From Streptomyces sp. Y2F8-2 (lineage in GTDB: Bacteria > Actinomycetota > Actinomycetes > Streptomycetales > Streptomycetaceae), in the NCBI RefSeq assembly GCF_014905555.1, contig NZ_BNGS01000002.1, positions 620,001 through 684,000 on the forward strand: 64,000 nt of DNA, given 5' to 3'. A program made the position numbers and the translations under genes. The notes under the pieces are model-generated. The model saw only the letters and a program-made list of their open reading frames with translations, did no database searches and was not told the origin of the DNA. Shown one piece after another: positions 54,090-62,927 of the stretch (positions are counted from its first letter, which is position 1; each line of letters opens with the position of its first letter).

Positions 54090-55241
54090 ATGGCAGGAGC
54101 GGAAAACCACGAGGAACTCCCGATCCCGCCGCGGATATCCGACGCGACCCTGCGCGACTCCGCGCACATGGCGGGCGTCGAGTTCGGTCCGAAGGACGCT
54201 TCGGCCATCGCCGACCTGCTGGTGCGAACCGGCGTCGAACTGGTCGAGGTGGGCATGGTCTCCGGCCCGGACTCCAAGGACGCCCCCCTGGTCGAGGCCG
54301 TCCACGCGACGATCGGCCCCGAGCGCAGCATGACGCTCCTCGTGGTGCGGGACCGGCAGCAGGTGGCCCGGGCTCTCGACGAGGCCGAACGCCTGGGCGT
54401 ACGCCACATCATGTACTCCATCCCCACCTCGGAGCAGCACGCGAAGCTGAAGCTGGGCTCGCCGAGCGCGAAGTTCCTGCACACGCTGGCCCGTTCGGCG
54501 ATCTCGCAGGCCAAGGAGCGCGGCTTCCACGTCACCTTCAGCGGCGAGGACGGCGCCCGCACCCCCAAGGAGCGACTCGTCCCGTATGTGACCGCCGGCT
54601 TCGAGGCCGGGGCCGACAGGTTCCGACTGGCCGAGACCGTCGCCTACCTCTCACCCTGGCAGATGGAGACGGTGATCGCGGACCTCACCGCGATCGACGG
54701 CTCCGAGATCGAGATTCACTCGCACAACATGCTGGGCATGGCCGTCGCCAACTCGCTCGCCGCCGTCCGCGCCGGGGCGAGCTGGATCTCGGCGACCGTC
54801 GGCGGCATCGGCGAGCGCGGCGGCAACGCCCCGCTGGCCGAGTTGCTCACCTCGCTGCGGGTGGTGCACGGCGACACCCGCTTCGACCTCACCCACCTCA
54901 CCGAGCTGTCCCGCATCGCGCTGAGGGGTTCCGGCCTCGGCGAGGCCTTCCAGTCCGGCCCGACCACGCCGCACGCCTTCGCCTACGAGCTGCCCGGCCA
55001 ACTCAGCCACCCGGAAGCCTACGAAACACTGCCCGCCGAACTCGTCGGCAACGCCCGAGAGCTGCGGGTACGGACCCGGCTGACCCCGGCCCTCGTCAAG
55101 TGGGCACTGGCCGACTCCGGGATCTTCGTCGACGTCGACGCCTTCACGCTCTGGCTCGTCGACCGCCAGGAGCAGGCCGGCGGTCCGCTCCTGGACCGGG
55201 ACGCGATCCGCAAGGCCGCGATCGACTTCCAAGCCGCCTGA
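54090..55241 (+). CDS. Homocitrate/isopropylmalate synthase-like enzyme
   Basis: 383 residues of the HMGL-like acyl-CoA:2-keto acid Claisen condensing family: RISDATLRDS (metal Asp and Arg), FSGEDGARTPKERL, HSHNMLGMAVANS (two metal His) and GIGERGGNAPLAELL. The family's usual HxHND reads HSHNM. It probably condenses acetyl-CoA with a 2-keto acid as the first step. AAGGAG lies 9 nt upstream of ATG 54090. No homoaconitase or isocitrate-dehydrogenase-like genes follow, so the standard aminoadipate route is not complete here. Confidence 0.88.
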   Translation: MAGAENHEELPIPPRISDATLRDSAHMAGVEFGPKDASAIADLLVRTGVELVEVGMVSGPDSKDAPLVEAVHATIGPERSMTLLVVRDRQQVARALDEAERLGVRHIMYSIPTSEQHAKLKLGSPSAKFLHTLARSAISQAKERGFHVTFSGEDGARTPKERLVPYVTAGFEAGADRFRLAETVAYLSPWQMETVIADLTAIDGSEIEIHSHNMLGMAVANSLAAVRAGASWISATVGGIGERGGNAPLAELLTSLRVVHGDTRFDLTHLTELSRIALRGSGLGEAFQSGPTTPHAFAYELPGQLSHPEAYETLPAELVGNARELRVRTRLTPALVKWALADSGIFVDVDAFTLWLVDRQEQAGGPLLDRDAIRKAAIDFQAA

Positions 55242-55298
55242 AATCCGTCTGAACGCCCTACAGACCTACCTGTTCCCGTACAAGAACGGAGCTCCACC

Positions 55299-55484
55299 AT
55301 GTCCATCGCCACCCTCACCGGCTCCTGCCCGGAGTGCGAGACCGACCTGACCGTCCCGCCGGTCGTCCAGGGCGAGACCCTGTCGTGCCCCGAGTGCATG
55401 CTCACCCTGCGCGTCGAGGATGTCGCGGACGGGCGGCTGACCCTGCAGATGGTCCAGGTTCAGCTGCGCGACTGGGGCCAGTGA
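55299..55484 (+). CDS. LysW-type amino-group carrier protein (AmCP) ending in DWGQ
   Basis: 61 residues. Zinc-binding CPEC (10-13) and CPEC (30-33), then a strand-rich body and the C-terminal tail QLRDWGQ. LysW and ArgW-type carriers end EDWGE and link the substrate amino group to the side-chain carboxylate of the final Glu. Here residue 61 is Gln (CAG 55479-55481) and the acid before DWG is Arg57. The tail is also less acidic than in LysW. CGGAG lies about 7 nt before ATG; the LysX-like gene starts 1 nt after the stop. Confidence 0.9.
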   Translation: MSIATLTGSCPECETDLTVPPVVQGETLSCPECMLTLRVEDVADGRLTLQMVQVQLRDWGQ

Positions 55485-55485
55485 G

Positions 55486-56334
55486 ATGGGCCGCGCAGTC
55501 GCCGTCGTCGCCGACCGGATCAGCTGGGAGGAACGCCAACTGATCGAGCGCGCCGACGAGTTGGGGCTGGCCATCGATTGGGTCAACGACGAGTCCCTGT
55601 GCCTCGGCCACCCGGACGCCCCGTCGGTGCAGGACTATGACGTGCTGCTGGTGCGCAGCCGCAGCTACACCCGCGGCGGCCTGGTCGCGAGCCTGGCCGA
55701 GGCCGCCGGAGCACGCACCGTCAACACCGCCCGCGCCATCCACGCCTGCGAGAACAAGGCCGCGCTGCGCACCGTCCTGCGCACCGCCGGCGTCCCCGTG
55801 CCGGACTTCCGGCTCGTGCTGTCCCGCAAGGACTTCGAGCAGGCACTTGCCGAACTGGAGCTGCCGGTGGTCCTCAAGCCGGTCTTCGGCGGCATGGGCA
55901 AGCGGGTCACGCTGATCCGGCACGCCGACACCGCGCAGTCCGTGTACGACTACGTCGAGGACCTCGGCCACGCCTTCGAGCAGGCCTGCCTGGTCGAGCC
56001 GTATCTGGGCGGCACCTCGGTGCGCTGCCTGGTCGTCGGCGACGAACTGGTCGGTGCCGCGGAGTTCGCCAGCGGCGGCACCGACTGGCGCAACAACGCC
56101 GCGCTCGGCAACGACACCCGCGCCCTCGCCCACGACCCCGACCTCGTCAAGATCGTCGACGCGGTCACGGCCGAGCTGGGACCCGGCATCTACGGCGTCG
56201 ACCTGTTCCGCACCGCCGACGGCTACGTCGTCAACGAGGTCAACCACGCCCCCGGCTTCCGGGCCGTGGCCTCGGCCACCGGCGCGGACGTCCCCTCGGC
56301 CATCGGCCGCTATGTGCAGGAGCTGCTCGCATGA
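55486..56334 (+). CDS. LysX-like ATP-grasp ligase (AmCP-substrate ligase)
   Basis: 282 residues of the RimK/LysX class: NTARAIHACENKAALRTVLRTAGVPVPDF, LPVVLKPVFGGMGKRV (ATP-grasp loop), LVEPYLGGTSVRCLVVGDELV, and VNEVNHAPGFRA for metal binding. In LysW systems it joins glutamate or aminoadipate to the carrier's C-terminus. RimK relatives can also elongate C-terminal alpha-carboxylates, which matters given the carrier's terminal Gln. The stop overlaps the next start (ATGA). Confidence 0.9.
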   Translation: MGRAVAVVADRISWEERQLIERADELGLAIDWVNDESLCLGHPDAPSVQDYDVLLVRSRSYTRGGLVASLAEAAGARTVNTARAIHACENKAALRTVLRTAGVPVPDFRLVLSRKDFEQALAELELPVVLKPVFGGMGKRVTLIRHADTAQSVYDYVEDLGHAFEQACLVEPYLGGTSVRCLVVGDELVGAAEFASGGTDWRNNAALGNDTRALAHDPDLVKIVDAVTAELGPGIYGVDLFRTADGYVVNEVNHAPGFRAVASATGADVPSAIGRYVQELLA

Positions 56335-57386
56335 TCCGCGCAGGAGTCGTCGGCGCCTCAGGGCTGGCCGGCGGCGAACTCATCCGATTGATCACCCAGC
56401 ATCCCGACCTGGAGCTGACCTTCCTCGGCGGCTCCTCGAACATCGGCAGGCGCCCGGCCGAGCTGCACCCGGGTCTGCGCATCGAGACCGGTCTGACCGT
56501 GCAGCCGGTCACCGAGGACGTCGCGGACCAGGTCGACGTCCTCCTGTTGGCCACGCCCGCCCCGGTCTCCGCCGAGCTGGCCGCCCTGCTCGCCGACCGC
56601 GTGCCGGCCGTCGTCGACCTGAGCGGTGCCTTCCGCATCCGCACCCCGGAGCGGCACGCCCGCTGGTACCCGAAGGTCCAGCGGCGCACCGATCTGGCCG
56701 ACCGGTTCGTCTACGGCGTGCCGGAGCTGGTGGGCGACCAGTTGGCCGACGCGGCACTGATATCGCTGCCGGGCTGCTACGCCACCGCGATCACGCTCGG
56801 CCTCGCTCCGCTCACCCTTGGGCTCGGCCTCGATCTGAAGACCGTGGTGGTGGACGGCAAGAGCGGCTCCAGCGGCGGCGGCCTCCAGCTGCGCACCGCG
56901 GACCTGCATCCCTTGCGCAACGGCGCCATCGCACCGTACGCGCCCACCGGTCACCGGCACGCGGCGGAGGTCAGCGACTTCCTGGAGCGAAGCAAGCCCG
57001 GCTCGGTCGACTCGCTGAGCATGTCGGCGTACGGCGTCTCGCATGTGCGCGGACTGCTCACCAGCAGCTACGTCTTCACCGACGGCGAGGTCGACCAGCG
57101 CACGCTGCAACGGGCGTACCTGCGCTTCTACAAGGAGCACCGGTTCGTGCGGGTCCGCAGGCACACCGAGACGCTGATCCCGGTGCCCGACCCGCAGGCG
57201 GTGCTCGGCTCCAACTACTGCGACGTGACCGTGCTGCACGACGAGGAGGGCGGCCGGATCGTCGTCCTCGCCGCCCTGGACAACCTGGTCAAGGGCGCGG
57301 CCGGACAGGCCGTGCAGGCGGTGAACCTTCGGTTCGGGCTGCCCGAGGAGACGGGCCTGACGATGCATCCGGTGATGCCCGCATGA
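56331..57386 (+). CDS. LysY/ArgC-like semialdehyde-forming reductase
   Basis: 351 residues: N-terminal GVVGASGLAGGELIRL (NADPH), LPGCYATA with the catalytic Cys, SGSSGGGLQ, and GHRHAAEV. It should reduce the carrier-bound acyl phosphate made by the next enzyme to a semialdehyde, as LysY does for LysW-aminoadipyl phosphate. Overlaps both neighbours by 4 nt. Confidence 0.93.
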   Translation: MIRAGVVGASGLAGGELIRLITQHPDLELTFLGGSSNIGRRPAELHPGLRIETGLTVQPVTEDVADQVDVLLLATPAPVSAELAALLADRVPAVVDLSGAFRIRTPERHARWYPKVQRRTDLADRFVYGVPELVGDQLADAALISLPGCYATAITLGLAPLTLGLGLDLKTVVVDGKSGSSGGGLQLRTADLHPLRNGAIAPYAPTGHRHAAEVSDFLERSKPGSVDSLSMSAYGVSHVRGLLTSSYVFTDGEVDQRTLQRAYLRFYKEHRFVRVRRHTETLIPVPDPQAVLGSNYCDVTVLHDEEGGRIVVLAALDNLVKGAAGQAVQAVNLRFGLPEETGLTMHPVMPA

Positions 57387-58189
57387 GTACGACACCCCAT
57401 CCGCACGAGACTCCGGCCGTGGTCAAGCTGGGCGGGAGCACCGTCGACGATCTCGACGGGGCCTGGTGGGACGACCTGGCCCGGCTGGGCCGGCGGCGCC
57501 CGCTGGTCCTGGTGCACGGCTGGTCCAAGCCGCTGAAGGAGCTCAACGCCCGCTACCGCGAGCCGTCGGCGATCCTGCGCGACCGGTACGGCAACCAGAG
57601 CCGCTGGACCACGCCCGAGGTCATCGACGACATCAAGACCGTCAGCGCCCGGCTCGGCGCTGAGGTTCTCCAGCGGCTGGAACAGCGCGGACTGTCGGCC
57701 GAGCGGCTGCTCGGCAGCGACGGACTGCTCACCGCCGGCGAGGCCGAGCGCTGGTGGTGGCAGGGCAAACAGCTGGTGGAGCTGGAGAACCTGGTCGGCC
57801 CGGTCACGGGCGCGGACCCGACCCTGCTGAAGGACCTCGGGCCCGGCCGGGCCCGGCTCGTCACGCCGCTGGCCCGCAACCCCTCGGGGCAAGAGGTGAA
57901 CACCGACGCCGACCGGGCCGCCGCCGCCCTCGCCGGTGCCGTCGGCGCACCCGACCTGGTGCTCGTCACCGACGTCACGCACCTGCTGATCGACGGCCGG
58001 CCGGTCCGCGAGATCAGCGCCGAGGACGCCGCCGCGTTCCGCGACAAGGGCGCCACCGGCGGCATGCGCAAGAAGCTCCGGGCCGCCGACGAGGCCCTGG
58101 AACGCGGCGTGGAACGGGTCGTCATCGGCAGCGCGCCCGTCACCGACCTGCTCGCCGCCCGCACCGGCACCGTCATCACGCGAACGTGA
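57383..58189 (+). CDS. LysZ/ArgB-like amino acid kinase
   Basis: 268 residues of the acetylglutamate kinase family: VVKLGGSTVDD (phosphate loop), LVLVHGWSKPLKELN, VTDVTHLLIDG, and KGATGGMRKKLRAADEAL. It should phosphorylate the distal carboxylate of the carrier-bound amino acid. Gene order X-Y-Z after the carrier matches the LysW logic. Confidence 0.92.
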   Translation: MSTTPHPHETPAVVKLGGSTVDDLDGAWWDDLARLGRRRPLVLVHGWSKPLKELNARYREPSAILRDRYGNQSRWTTPEVIDDIKTVSARLGAEVLQRLEQRGLSAERLLGSDGLLTAGEAERWWWQGKQLVELENLVGPVTGADPTLLKDLGPGRARLVTPLARNPSGQEVNTDADRAAAALAGAVGAPDLVLVTDVTHLLIDGRPVREISAEDAAAFRDKGATGGMRKKLRAADEALERGVERVVIGSAPVTDLLAARTGTVITRT

Positions 58190-58200
58190 GGAGTACGCAC

Positions 58201-58764
58201 GTGGCGCAGCCCCGTGTCCTGGTCGTCAACAACGGAACACTGTCCCTGCCCCAGCTGCGCCGACGCTTCGAGGAGCTGGGCTCGGCCACCGACGCCGTCG
58301 ACGCGGCGTCCGTCCCCTCCCGCCTCGACGGCCGCTACCAGGCGATCGTGCTGAGCGGCACCAAGGTGCGGGCCTACGACCAGGACCACTACAAGCCGCT
58401 CGTCGACCTCGTCATGACCTCCGGTGTACCGGTGTTCGGCATCTGCGGAGGCATGCAGATCCTGGCCGTCTCGTCCGGCGGCCGGCTCGCGGAGGGACCA
58501 CAGCGGGTCGGCGGCTACGAGGTCCAGGTCGACAAGGAAGAACCGCTGTTCACCTACGTCAAACCGACCGTGACGGTGTTCCACCGGCACACCCTCTACC
58601 TCCAGGAAGCCCCGGCGGGCTTCCGCTCCATAGGCCGCTCCGCGCAGGCGCCCGTGGAGTTCCTGCGCTCCGACGACGGACGCATCTTCGGTTCCCAGGC
58701 ACATCTGGAGTTCCGCAGCGACGGCTTGGAGATCCTGCGGGGCTTCACGCAGCTCTACCGGTGA
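58201..58764 (+). CDS. Free-standing class I glutamine amidotransferase
   Basis: 187 residues, GTG start with AGGAG 7 nt upstream. The nucleophile is Cys in FGICGGMQIL and the His/Glu pair is in GSQAHLEF, so the triad is intact; it resembles the glutaminase half of GMP synthase or anthranilate synthase without a synthetase partner. Options are ammonia supply to a neighbouring enzyme, or hydrolysis of a protein or product amide. It is embedded in the AmCP operon and overlaps the next gene by 4 nt. Confidence 0.88.
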   Translation: MAQPRVLVVNNGTLSLPQLRRRFEELGSATDAVDAASVPSRLDGRYQAIVLSGTKVRAYDQDHYKPLVDLVMTSGVPVFGICGGMQILAVSSGGRLAEGPQRVGGYEVQVDKEEPLFTYVKPTVTVFHRHTLYLQEAPAGFRSIGRSAQAPVEFLRSDDGRIFGSQAHLEFRSDGLEILRGFTQLYR

Positions 58765-59924
58765 CCGCCGTCGATCCACCCCCTCACGAGGACCTGAGAG
58801 TTGACATGAGTTTTGTGGAAGAAACCCAGGAGCCCGCGTTCACCGTCCACCTGAACGGCAGCGGCGGCACCATCAAAGGCTGGGTGGTCGTCGACACGCT
58901 CGTCGACGGCCTGGCCATGGGCGGCGTGCGGATGACCCCGGGAGTCACCGAGGAGGAAGTCCGCGGGCTGGCCCGCGACATGACCGACAAGTTCACGCTC
59001 GCGGGGCTGCGCATCGGCGGCGCCAAGGGCGGCATCGTCTCCGACGGCAGCAACCGCGAGGAGACCTTCCGCACCTTCGGCCGCACGGTCAAGCCCCTGC
59101 TGCACGGAGGCATCCACCTCGGCATCGACATGGGCGTCACCTCCGCCGACCGCGCCGTCTTCTTCGCCGAGGCCGGCTACGACCCGCGCCATCGGCTGGG
59201 CGCGCCCGACATGCCGATCGACTGGCGCACCTACTACGAGCCCCTGATCGACGTGACCGGCCACGGCGTCGGGGTCGCCGCGGTCACCGCCCTGGAGGCG
59301 CGCGGCCGCACCGAACCCGCCCGGGTGGTGGTGCAGGGCTTCGGCACGGTGGGCCGCGCGGCAGCCAGGTTCCTCGAGGACCGCGGGCACGTCATCGTGG
59401 GCGTCGCCGACGTGGAGGGCACCATCAGCGCGGACCGGCTGCCGGTGGCCGACCTGATCGCCGTCACCGACGAGTTCGGGCGGATCGACCGTTCCCGGCT
59501 GCCGCAGCACGTCACGCTCTCCGCCGAGCCGGACGCCTGGCTCGACGTCGACGCCGACCTGCTGGTCCTCGCGGCACAGAAGTACGCGCTCACCGCCGAC
59601 AACACCCACCGCCTGCGCGCCGGGCTGGTCGTCGAGGGCGCCAACCTCGCCTCCAGCGCACAGGCCAAGGAGAAGGTCGCCGCCGCGGGCGGCATACTGG
59701 TCCCGGGCGTGATCGCCAACATCGGCGGGGCCGCGTCCGCCGCCTTGGCCGTCACCCGGGTGGTGCCCTTCGAGCTGGCGGCCGAGGCCCGCAAGGCCTG
59801 GGTGTTCGACTGGGTCGGCGACCGAGTCCGGCAGAACACCCGGGATCTGCTGGAGATCGCGGCCGGCCGGGCGGGCGACCCGCTCCCGGAGCTGCTCGCG
59901 GCCCGCCGGAAGGACCGCCGATGA
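58761..59924 (+). CDS. Glu/Leu/Phe/Val-type amino acid dehydrogenase
   Basis: 387 residues from GTG 58761 (overlapping the upstream TGA); ATG 58806 is an alternative. KFTLAGLRIGGAKGGI carries the catalytic Lys, HLGIDMGVTSAD the Asp region, and VVVQGFGTVGRAAARFLEDRG the NAD(P)-binding loop. It probably aminates a 2-keto acid from the condensing enzyme, or oxidises an amine. The free-standing amidotransferase upstream could feed it ammonia (inference). Confidence 0.9.
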   Translation: MTAVDPPPHEDLRVDMSFVEETQEPAFTVHLNGSGGTIKGWVVVDTLVDGLAMGGVRMTPGVTEEEVRGLARDMTDKFTLAGLRIGGAKGGIVSDGSNREETFRTFGRTVKPLLHGGIHLGIDMGVTSADRAVFFAEAGYDPRHRLGAPDMPIDWRTYYEPLIDVTGHGVGVAAVTALEARGRTEPARVVVQGFGTVGRAAARFLEDRGHVIVGVADVEGTISADRLPVADLIAVTDEFGRIDRSRLPQHVTLSAEPDAWLDVDADLLVLAAQKYALTADNTHRLRAGLVVEGANLASSAQAKEKVAAAGGILVPGVIANIGGAASAALAVTRVVPFELAAEARKAWVFDWVGDRVRQNTRDLLEIAAGRAGDPLPELLAARRKDRR

Positions 59925-61597
59925 CCGCCCCGGCCGAGGCCCGGCGCCCCGGCACGGCCGCAGCCGCAGCCGCAGCCGTGCCCAGGGAGCGCGCCGTCGA
60001 GTACCGGCGCCGCGGCTGGTGGCGCGAGGAGACCTTCCTCGACGACCTGCGCCGCCAGGCGCGTGAGCGCCCGCACCGGCTGGCGATCGCCGCCCGCCGC
60101 ATCGCCGAGGCGCGCACCGACACCCTGGACTACGCCGAACTGGCCCGGCTCACCGACCGGTTCGCGCTCGCGTTGCTCCGGCTCGGCGTGCGCAGGGGCG
60201 ACGTCGTCGCCGTACAACTGCCCAACCGGTGGGAGATGGTGCCGCTGATGTTCGCGTGCATGCGCGTCGGCGCGGTCATCTGCCCGATCTCACCGATCTG
60301 TCCGGAGGAGGAGCTGCGCCACCGCCTCGGACTGACCGAGGCCCGGGTGGCCGTCACGCTCCCGGAGTGGTCGGGCACGCCGCTGGCGGAGATTGTCACC
60401 GGGCTGCGGACCGAGCTGCCCACGCTCGCCCACGTCGCGGTGGTGGACGGCCCGGTGCCGGACGGCGCGCTCTCCTTCCACCACCACTTCGTGGCCGAGG
60501 CACGGGAGGAGGCCGGCGCGGCGCAGCTGGACGGCCTGGCGCTGGGTGCCGACGAGCCGTTCGTGGTGCTGTTCACCTCGGGCACCACCGGAGAGTCGAA
60601 AGGCGTCCTGCACAGCCAGAACACGGTCCACTCGGCCGTGCGCGGCTACGTCGACGCCTTCGGGCTCGGCGACGACTGGGTGGCCGCGGTGTCCACGCCG
60701 CTCGTGCACTACTCCGGCTTCGCGCAGGGCGTCCTCGCGGGCGTCATGCTCGGCGGCACCGTCGCCTTCCAGGACGTGCGCCGCAACGAGATGCTGCTGG
60801 ACCTGGTGGAGCGCTACGGCGCCACCCTGCTGTACGGGCCGCCGGCCACGCTCGCCGACGTCGCCGCCTCGCAGCGGGCCGCCAAGCGGGACACGAGCAC
60901 GCTGCGGCACGTGGTCATCGGCTCGGCCCAGGTCCTCAAGGAGCTCGCCGACGAGGTGCACGCGACGCTGGGCGCGCGGACGTACTCGCTGTGGGGCATG
61001 TCCGAGAACGGACCGGTCACCATGACCCGCCCCGCCGACCCCGAGGACTGGGCCGCGCACAGCAACGGCCGCGCCATCGACGCCATGCAGATCCGGATCG
61101 AGGCGCCCGGCGCCGACGGCACGGGCCGGCTCAAGGTACGTGGAGCCTCGCTCGCACTCGGCTACTACCGGCGTGAGGAGGTCTTCGCCGCCGAGTTCGA
61201 CGCGGACGGCTGGTTCGACACCGGTGACCTGGCTCGGGACGACGGCCGCGGCGGCATCCGCATCGTCGGCCGGGCCCGCGACGCCGTCGTCCGCGACGGG
61301 CGGGTCGCCCCCATGACGGAACTGGAGGCGGTCATCGGCAGCCACCCCAGGGCCGTCGAGGCCGCGCTGGTCGGCCTGCCGCCCGCGACCGCCGGCGACG
61401 ACGCCGTCATCTGCGCGGTCGTGGTGCCGCGCGGCGAGCGGGGCCCGACGCTGGACGAGGTCCGCGACCGGCTCCGGAAGGCGGGGCACGACGAACGCTT
61501 CCTGCCGGACCGCGTCGAGCTGGTGTCCGCGCTGCCCAAGACGCTGACCGGCAAGGTCCGCAAGGCGGAGCTGCGCCGGCGGTACGGGACGGGGTGA
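59921..61597 (+). CDS. AMP-forming acyl-CoA/aryl-acid ligase
   Basis: 558 residues of the ANL superfamily: an Ala-rich N-terminus, VLFTSGTTGESKGVLHS (phosphate loop), YSLWGMSENGPVT, DGWFDTGDLAR, and a C-terminal KTLTGKVRKAELR with the adenylation Lys. The body is closest by eye to DHB-AMP or cyclohexanecarboxylate-type ligases. No carrier domain is attached, so it may load CoA, the AmCP pathway product, or form an amide. Confidence 0.92.
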   Translation: MTAPAEARRPGTAAAAAAAVPRERAVEYRRRGWWREETFLDDLRRQARERPHRLAIAARRIAEARTDTLDYAELARLTDRFALALLRLGVRRGDVVAVQLPNRWEMVPLMFACMRVGAVICPISPICPEEELRHRLGLTEARVAVTLPEWSGTPLAEIVTGLRTELPTLAHVAVVDGPVPDGALSFHHHFVAEAREEAGAAQLDGLALGADEPFVVLFTSGTTGESKGVLHSQNTVHSAVRGYVDAFGLGDDWVAAVSTPLVHYSGFAQGVLAGVMLGGTVAFQDVRRNEMLLDLVERYGATLLYGPPATLADVAASQRAAKRDTSTLRHVVIGSAQVLKELADEVHATLGARTYSLWGMSENGPVTMTRPADPEDWAAHSNGRAIDAMQIRIEAPGADGTGRLKVRGASLALGYYRREEVFAAEFDADGWFDTGDLARDDGRGGIRIVGRARDAVVRDGRVAPMTELEAVIGSHPRAVEAALVGLPPATAGDDAVICAVVVPRGERGPTLDEVRDRLRKAGHDERFLPDRVELVSALPKTLTGKVRKAELRRRYGTG

Positions 61598-62904
61598 GCC
61601 GCATGCCCGTCTCCCCGCCGGCGGCCCCGCGGCGGGCCGCGGCAGTCCCCATGTCGGCGACGCTCGCAGCCGACGCCGCCCTCGAGGAGCGGCGCCGCTC
61701 GGGACAGCGCGTGCTGCCCATGACCAGTGGCGAGATCGGCCTGCCCGTGCTCCCCGCTCTGCGCGAGCGTCTGGCCGCCGCGGCCGGGGAGAACGCCTAC
61801 GGTCCGGTGGCCGGCGGCCCCGCGCTGCGCGAGGCGGCCGCCGGCTACTGGCAGCGCCGCGGCCTGGCCACCGACCCCGGACTGGTGGTGGCCGGTCCGG
61901 GCAGCAAGGCGCTGCTGTACGCGCTGGTCCTGGCGATCGGCGGCGACGTGGTGGTGCCCGTACCCGGCTGGGTCAGCTACGCGGCGCAGACCCGGCTCGC
62001 GGGCGGGCGGGTGCTGCCGGTGCCGATCCTGCCGGGCGAGGGCGGTGTCCCGGACCCCGAGCGGCTGCGTGAGGCGGTCACCGCCGGGCGCGCCGCCGGG
62101 CAGCACCCGCGCGCCGTGGTCGTGACGGTGCCGGACAACCCGACCGGCACCGTCGCCTCGGCCGAGACGGTGCGGCGCCTGGCCGAGACGGCCCGCGACC
62201 TGGACCTCGTCGTGGTCTCCGACGAGATCTACCGCGATCTGGTCCACGACCCCGGGCGGCCTGCCGTCTCCCCGACGGCGTACGCCCCAGAGCGCACTGT
62301 CGTCACCACGGGCCTCACCAAGAACCTGGCGGTGGGCGGCTGGCGCACCGGCGTGGCCCGGCTGCCCGACAGCCCGGCCGGGCACGAGCTGCGCACCGCT
62401 CTGCTCTCCGTCGCCAGCCAGATCTGGTCCAGCCCCCCTGCCCCGGTGCAGACGGCCGCGGCCTGGGCCTTCACCGAGCCGCCGGAGATCACCGAGCGGA
62501 TCGCGGCGAGCCGCGAGTTGCACGCGACGGTGGCCCGCGCGGCGGCCGGCCGCTTCACCGCGGTCGGTGCCCAGCTCGCGCCGGTGACCGCCACCTGCTA
62601 CCTGTACCCGGACTTCGAGCCGTTGCGCGCCCGCCTCACCGAGGCGCACGGCGTCACCGGCGGCGACGACCTGGTCCGGCTCCTCGTGGAGCGGCACGGC
62701 GTCGGCGTACTGCCGGCGAGCGCCTTCGGCGAGCCGGAGGGCGCGCTGCGGATCCGCGCCGCCACCAGCCGCCTGTACGGCGACACCGACGAGCAGCGCA
62801 CCGCCGCGCTGACCGCGCCCGACCCACTCGCCCTGCCCTGGATCCGCGAGGGCCTCGACCATCTCGGCGAGGCCCTGGCCGACCTGATCGACCCCCGATC
62901 CTGA
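61594..62904 (+). CDS. Class I/II PLP aminotransferase
   Basis: 436 residues: AYGPVAGGPALREAAAGYW, VVVTVPDNPTGTVAS, VVSDEIYRDL, the PLP Lys in TTGLTKNLAVGGWRTG, and a late GVLPASAFGEPEGALRIRAATS. It could convert the carrier-bound semialdehyde to an amine, as LysJ does, although LysJ is a class III enzyme, so a 2-keto acid substrate is equally likely. Starts at GTG 61594 in the overlap, or ATG 61603. Confidence 0.9.
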   Translation: MSRMPVSPPAAPRRAAAVPMSATLAADAALEERRRSGQRVLPMTSGEIGLPVLPALRERLAAAAGENAYGPVAGGPALREAAAGYWQRRGLATDPGLVVAGPGSKALLYALVLAIGGDVVVPVPGWVSYAAQTRLAGGRVLPVPILPGEGGVPDPERLREAVTAGRAAGQHPRAVVVTVPDNPTGTVASAETVRRLAETARDLDLVVVSDEIYRDLVHDPGRPAVSPTAYAPERTVVTTGLTKNLAVGGWRTGVARLPDSPAGHELRTALLSVASQIWSSPPAPVQTAAAWAFTEPPEITERIAASRELHATVARAAAGRFTAVGAQLAPVTATCYLYPDFEPLRARLTEAHGVTGGDDLVRLLVERHGVGVLPASAFGEPEGALRIRAATSRLYGDTDEQRTAALTAPDPLALPWIREGLDHLGEALADLIDPRS

Positions 62905-62927
62905 CCCCGTACTTGGAGGCGTTCCCC

